Origin: Bacteroidota bacterium | GTDB taxonomy: Bacteria; Bacteroidota; Bacteroidia; Chitinophagales; Chitinophagaceae | Assembly: GCA_016868815.1 (NCBI GenBank) | Contig: VGFQ01000001.1 | Span: 429,718-493,717 of the forward strand | Length of the DNA: 64,000 bases | Reading direction: 5' to 3' | Part shown: piece after piece, positions 61,720-64,000 of the stretch | Position numbering within the stretch: position 1 is the stretch's first letter | Layout of the letters: every line of letters begins with the position of its first letter | Translations under genes and position numbers: made by a program | The notes under the pieces: model-generated | What the model saw: only the letters and a program-made list of their open reading frames with translations | Databases searched by the model: none | What the model was told of the DNA's origin: nothing

Positions 61720-63255
61720 ATGAAGAGCTTGCAAACCCGAAATCCCATCTGGCAAGTCATAGGAGCCTCTTCGGTAGGTACGCTCATTGAGTGGTACGAC
61801 TTTTACATCTTCGGCAGCCTTGCACCCATCATAGCTGCTCAGTTCTTTCCTAAGACCGATCCGACGGCAGCACTTCTTGCAACCCTGGCGACCTTCGCCG
61901 CCGGGTTCATCGTCAGGCCTTTCGGCGCTCTGGTCTTTGGCAGGCTGGGCGATATGATCGGCAGAAAATATACTTTTTTACTCACCCTGATCCTGATGGG
62001 TGGATCAACCTTTTTGATCGGACTGGTGCCGGGCTATGCCAGCATCGGCTTCGCCGCCCCCATCATCGTCCTCTTGCTACGCCTGATCCAGGGCCTAGCG
62101 CTGGGTGGGGAATATGGAGGTGCTGCCACCTATGTGGCAGAGCACGCCCCTGCCGGCAAACGCGGTTATTACACCAGTTGGATACAAACGACTGCCACAC
62201 TTGGGCTGCTCCTCTCCCTCGGAATCATCTTAAGCACGCGCTCTCACTTGGACGCAGATGCTGGGTTGTCGGTGCAGAAATTCGAGGAATGGGGCTGGCG
62301 TATTCCTTTCCTCCTGTCGATCGTACTGCTCGGCGTATCAGTGTATATCCGGCTTCGAATGAAGGAGTCGCCACTGTTCACCGCCCTCAAAGCGTCGGGT
62401 AAAACCTCCTCCAACCCTATCCGTGAAAGCTTCGCACATCGCTCCAACCTGAAGATGGTACTACTGGCCCTCTTCGGCATGGTGATGGGCCAGGGTGTGG
62501 TTTGGTACACTGGCCAGTTCTATGCACAGACGTTCCTAGAGAACGCTTGTCGGATCGACTTCGGCCAGACACGCACCATCCTCATCTGGTCCATCATGCT
62601 GGCGACACCTTTCTTCATCCTCTTCGGATGGCTGAGCGACCATATAGGCAGAAAATGGATCATGCTGGCCGGCATGCTGCTGGCGATCGTCTCCTACCGG
62701 CCCGTATACCAGGCCATGCTTAATACAGCCAGCACACAAGGACTCACCGCAGACCCTTCGCTGGAACGCGTTGACCGCAGCATGTCCCCTGCCCAAGGCC
62801 AGGATTGGAGCCTCGTACACGTCACCACCCATCGGGCCTTCCCCAACGGCATCGTAGAAAAGGAAGTCCGCAAAGACACACTCTACCACGACGAAAGGCC
62901 CGTACTCAGCGGAGCCCCTAAGGTCAGCCGCGAGCTGCCATCCGACAAATACCGCTGGATGGTGATGCTCGTCTTCATCCAGATCCTATTCGTGACGATG
63001 GTCTATGGACCCATCGCTGCCTTTCTTGTGGAGATGTTCCCGACCCGTATCCGCTACACTTCCATGTCCCTTCCTTATCATGTCGGTAATGGCGTGTTTG
63101 GCGGACTGACCCCCTTTATTGCCGTACTCCTTACTACAATGAATGCCCATGACCCACTCGTAGGCCTCTGGTACCCCATCTGCGTGGCAGGGATCTGCCT
63201 GGCCATTGGCACCCTTTATGTGAGCAATAAGATTGACCCGAATGTGAACGATTAA
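61720..63255 (+). CDS. MFS transporter, metabolite:H+ symporter type
   Basis: The 511-residue protein has twelve predicted membrane helices. The conserved inter-helix motif is GALVFGRLGDMIGRKYTF near 68, repeated in the second half as GWLSDHIGRKWIML near 306. The ALGGEYGGAATYVAEHAPAG segment near 127 is typical of the MHS subfamily (proline/betaine, dicarboxylate or shikimate carriers). A soluble insertion of about 80 residues (about 325-405) splits the second half, between helices 8 and 9. The neighbouring acs gene suggests an organic-acid substrate; this is inference. Confidence 0.9.
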   Translation: MKSLQTRNPIWQVIGASSVGTLIEWYDFYIFGSLAPIIAAQFFPKTDPTAALLATLATFAAGFIVRPFGALVFGRLGDMIGRKYTFLLTLILMGGSTFLIGLVPGYASIGFAAPIIVLLLRLIQGLALGGEYGGAATYVAEHAPAGKRGYYTSWIQTTATLGLLLSLGIILSTRSHLDADAGLSVQKFEEWGWRIPFLLSIVLLGVSVYIRLRMKESPLFTALKASGKTSSNPIRESFAHRSNLKMVLLALFGMVMGQGVVWYTGQFYAQTFLENACRIDFGQTRTILIWSIMLATPFFILFGWLSDHIGRKWIMLAGMLLAIVSYRPVYQAMLNTASTQGLTADPSLERVDRSMSPAQGQDWSLVHVTTHRAFPNGIVEKEVRKDTLYHDERPVLSGAPKVSRELPSDKYRWMVMLVFIQILFVTMVYGPIAAFLVEMFPTRIRYTSMSLPYHVGNGVFGGLTPFIAVLLTTMNAHDPLVGLWYPICVAGICLAIGTLYVSNKIDPNVND

Positions 63256-63265
63256 ACGAATATTG

Positions 63266-63514
63266 ATGAATCTGCTGAAAAGAGCCGCCGGCATCTTCTG
63301 GATGGCACTCGCACCGACATCACTCTGGTTCCTGATATCGACAGCCCTTCAGGAAGTGGCCAAAAAGCCCGTCATGGACACAAAGATCCAATGGTCGGTC
63401 TTCTGCCTGGTCTTCATACCGATATCGGTCGGCCTCTTCTTGTTCGGCTGGTATGCATGGAAGGGTGAATACGACGAGTTGCCAAAGAGCTCGGGAGAGT
63501 TAGATGTCGACTAA
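63266..63514 (+). CDS. DUF6814-like small membrane protein
   Basis: The ATG at 63266 (MNLLKRAAGIFWMALAPTSL) gives 82 residues; the codon before it is TTG. Two membrane helices (about 8-27 and 44-65) flank a short loop, VAKKPVMDTKIQWSV. It resembles the small proteins that regularly follow MHS transporters in Bacteroidota, and lies 10 bases after the MFS stop. It may be an accessory subunit. Its stop TAA begins a promoter-like TAACTTTG box. Confidence 0.75.
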   Translation: MNLLKRAAGIFWMALAPTSLWFLISTALQEVAKKPVMDTKIQWSVFCLVFIPISVGLFLFGWYAWKGEYDELPKSSGELDVD

Positions 63515-63519
63515 CTTTG
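63512..63519 (+). promoter_or_regulatory. Candidate -7 promoter element of gldA, formed on the upstream stop codon
   Basis: TAACTTTG, an exact consensus match, begins at the TAA stop of the small membrane protein gene. Only four bases separate it from the gldA ATG, so a transcript from here would be leaderless or start inside the gene. Confidence 0.4.
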
Positions 63520-63523
63520 CGGC

Positions 63524-64000
63524 ATGTCGATCCATGTCAGTAGACTCTCCAAGTCTTACAGCACCCAACAGGCTGTAGACTCTATCTCCTTCTCCCTCCC
63601 TACAGGCGGCATCACAGGCTTCCTCGGGCCCAACGGTGCGGGCAAGTCGACGACCCTCAAAATGATCACCGGCTACCTCAAGCCTGATGCCGGAGACATC
63701 CGGGTAGCTGGCTTCTCAGTGCAGGCTGCACCGATGGAGGTCAAGCGCAGGATCGGCTACCTTCCAGAACTGAACCCGCTCTATATAGACATGTACGTGC
63801 GGGAATACCTTGGGTTCGTCGCTGCCCTGCACGGGCTGCGGGAACGAAAACGCCCCATCGACGCTGCCATCGAAATGACCGGGCTAGGACCAGAGGCGCG
63901 TAAGTCGATACAACACCTTTCCAAAGGGTATCGGCAACGCGTGGGCCTAGCCGCCGCGCTGGTGCATGACCCCGAAGTACTGATTTTAGACGAGCCGACT
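63524..64000 (+). CDS. gldA: Gliding-motility ABC transporter ATPase GldA (3' end cut by window edge)
   Basis: The frame starts with ATG at 63524 and is open to the window end (159 residues). It has Walker A TGFLGPNGAGKSTTLKMI near 34-51, a GldA-like GYLPELNPLYIDMYVREYL near 88-106, signature HLSKGYRQRVGLAAAL near 133-148 and Walker B EVLILDEPT at the edge. In Flavobacterium GldA works with GldF and GldG in gliding. A generic ABC-2 type ATPase is the alternative; the GYLPE..PLY segment favours GldA. Confidence 0.85.
   Translation, partial: MSIHVSRLSKSYSTQQAVDSISFSLPTGGITGFLGPNGAGKSTTLKMITGYLKPDAGDIRVAGFSVQAAPMEVKRRIGYLPELNPLYIDMYVREYLGFVAALHGLRERKRPIDAAIEMTGLGPEARKSIQHLSKGYRQRVGLAAALVHDPEVLILDEPT

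Overview
The window is chromosomal DNA from a member of the Bacteroidota. The phylum call rests on gldC and gldA gliding genes, a UpxY/NusG-type capsule antiterminator, DUF6089, DUF4290 and DUF6814 family proteins, the block CBS protein / Omp85-like protein / NAD kinase / DUF6089 / uppS / bamA / two ompH, and promoter-like boxes fitting the phylum's TAnnTTTG -7 element. The gene families and the fairly high GC of the right half fit the Saprospiria or Chitinophagia better than Bacteroides or Flavobacterium, but the class cannot be fixed from this sequence alone.

Positions 1-31649 are one surface-glycan locus, all on the minus strand, so it reads from about 31.6 kb down to the left edge and continues past it. 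It opens with an ABC exporter pair (wzm/wzt) and wbpD, then a promoter-bearing 348-base leader, a UpxY/NusG-like factor, a Wza-type lipoprotein and a Wzc-type tyrosine kinase. After these come wbpB, a second wzm/wzt pair, a wbpG-like amidotransferase, many glycosyltransferases, an O-acetyltransferase, a second wbpG with hisH and hisF, a Gfo/Idh dehydrogenase, a DegT aminotransferase, further glycosyltransferases (one a tandem double enzyme of 903 residues) and a partial polymerase-like membrane protein at the edge. WbpB, a DegT aminotransferase, WbpD and WbpG/HisH/HisF together predict a glycan with 2,3-diamino sugars, at least one carrying an acetamidino group, as in Pseudomonas aeruginosa O-antigens. 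The 6-dehydrogenase (WbpA type), the epimerase and the initiating sugar-phosphate transferase are not in the window.

Positions 31.8-41.1 kb are a mixed region: two paralogous NagX/HGSNAT-like membrane acyltransferases, an aldose epimerase, a lone GT2, an umuDC operon, an unrecognised 285-residue protein, an SRAP (HMCES/YedK-like) DNA-repair protein, tadA and a superoxide dismutase. The UmuD has lost both catalytic residues (Ser to Ala, Lys to Arg) and is the most unusual gene in the window.

Positions 41.1-54.5 kb are core minus-strand genes: rpmH-rnpA-yidD, the outer-membrane assembly and lipid-carrier block, an alpha/beta hydrolase, CvpA, YqeY, GldC and a GT4. The right end (54.5-64 kb) is mainly plus strand: DUF4290, gmk, tatC, rpiB, an M28 peptidase, an L,D-transpeptidase, then acs (minus) divergent from an MFS transporter, a DUF6814 protein and the start of gldA. 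No tRNA, rRNA, CRISPR array, insertion sequence or phage gene was recognised.
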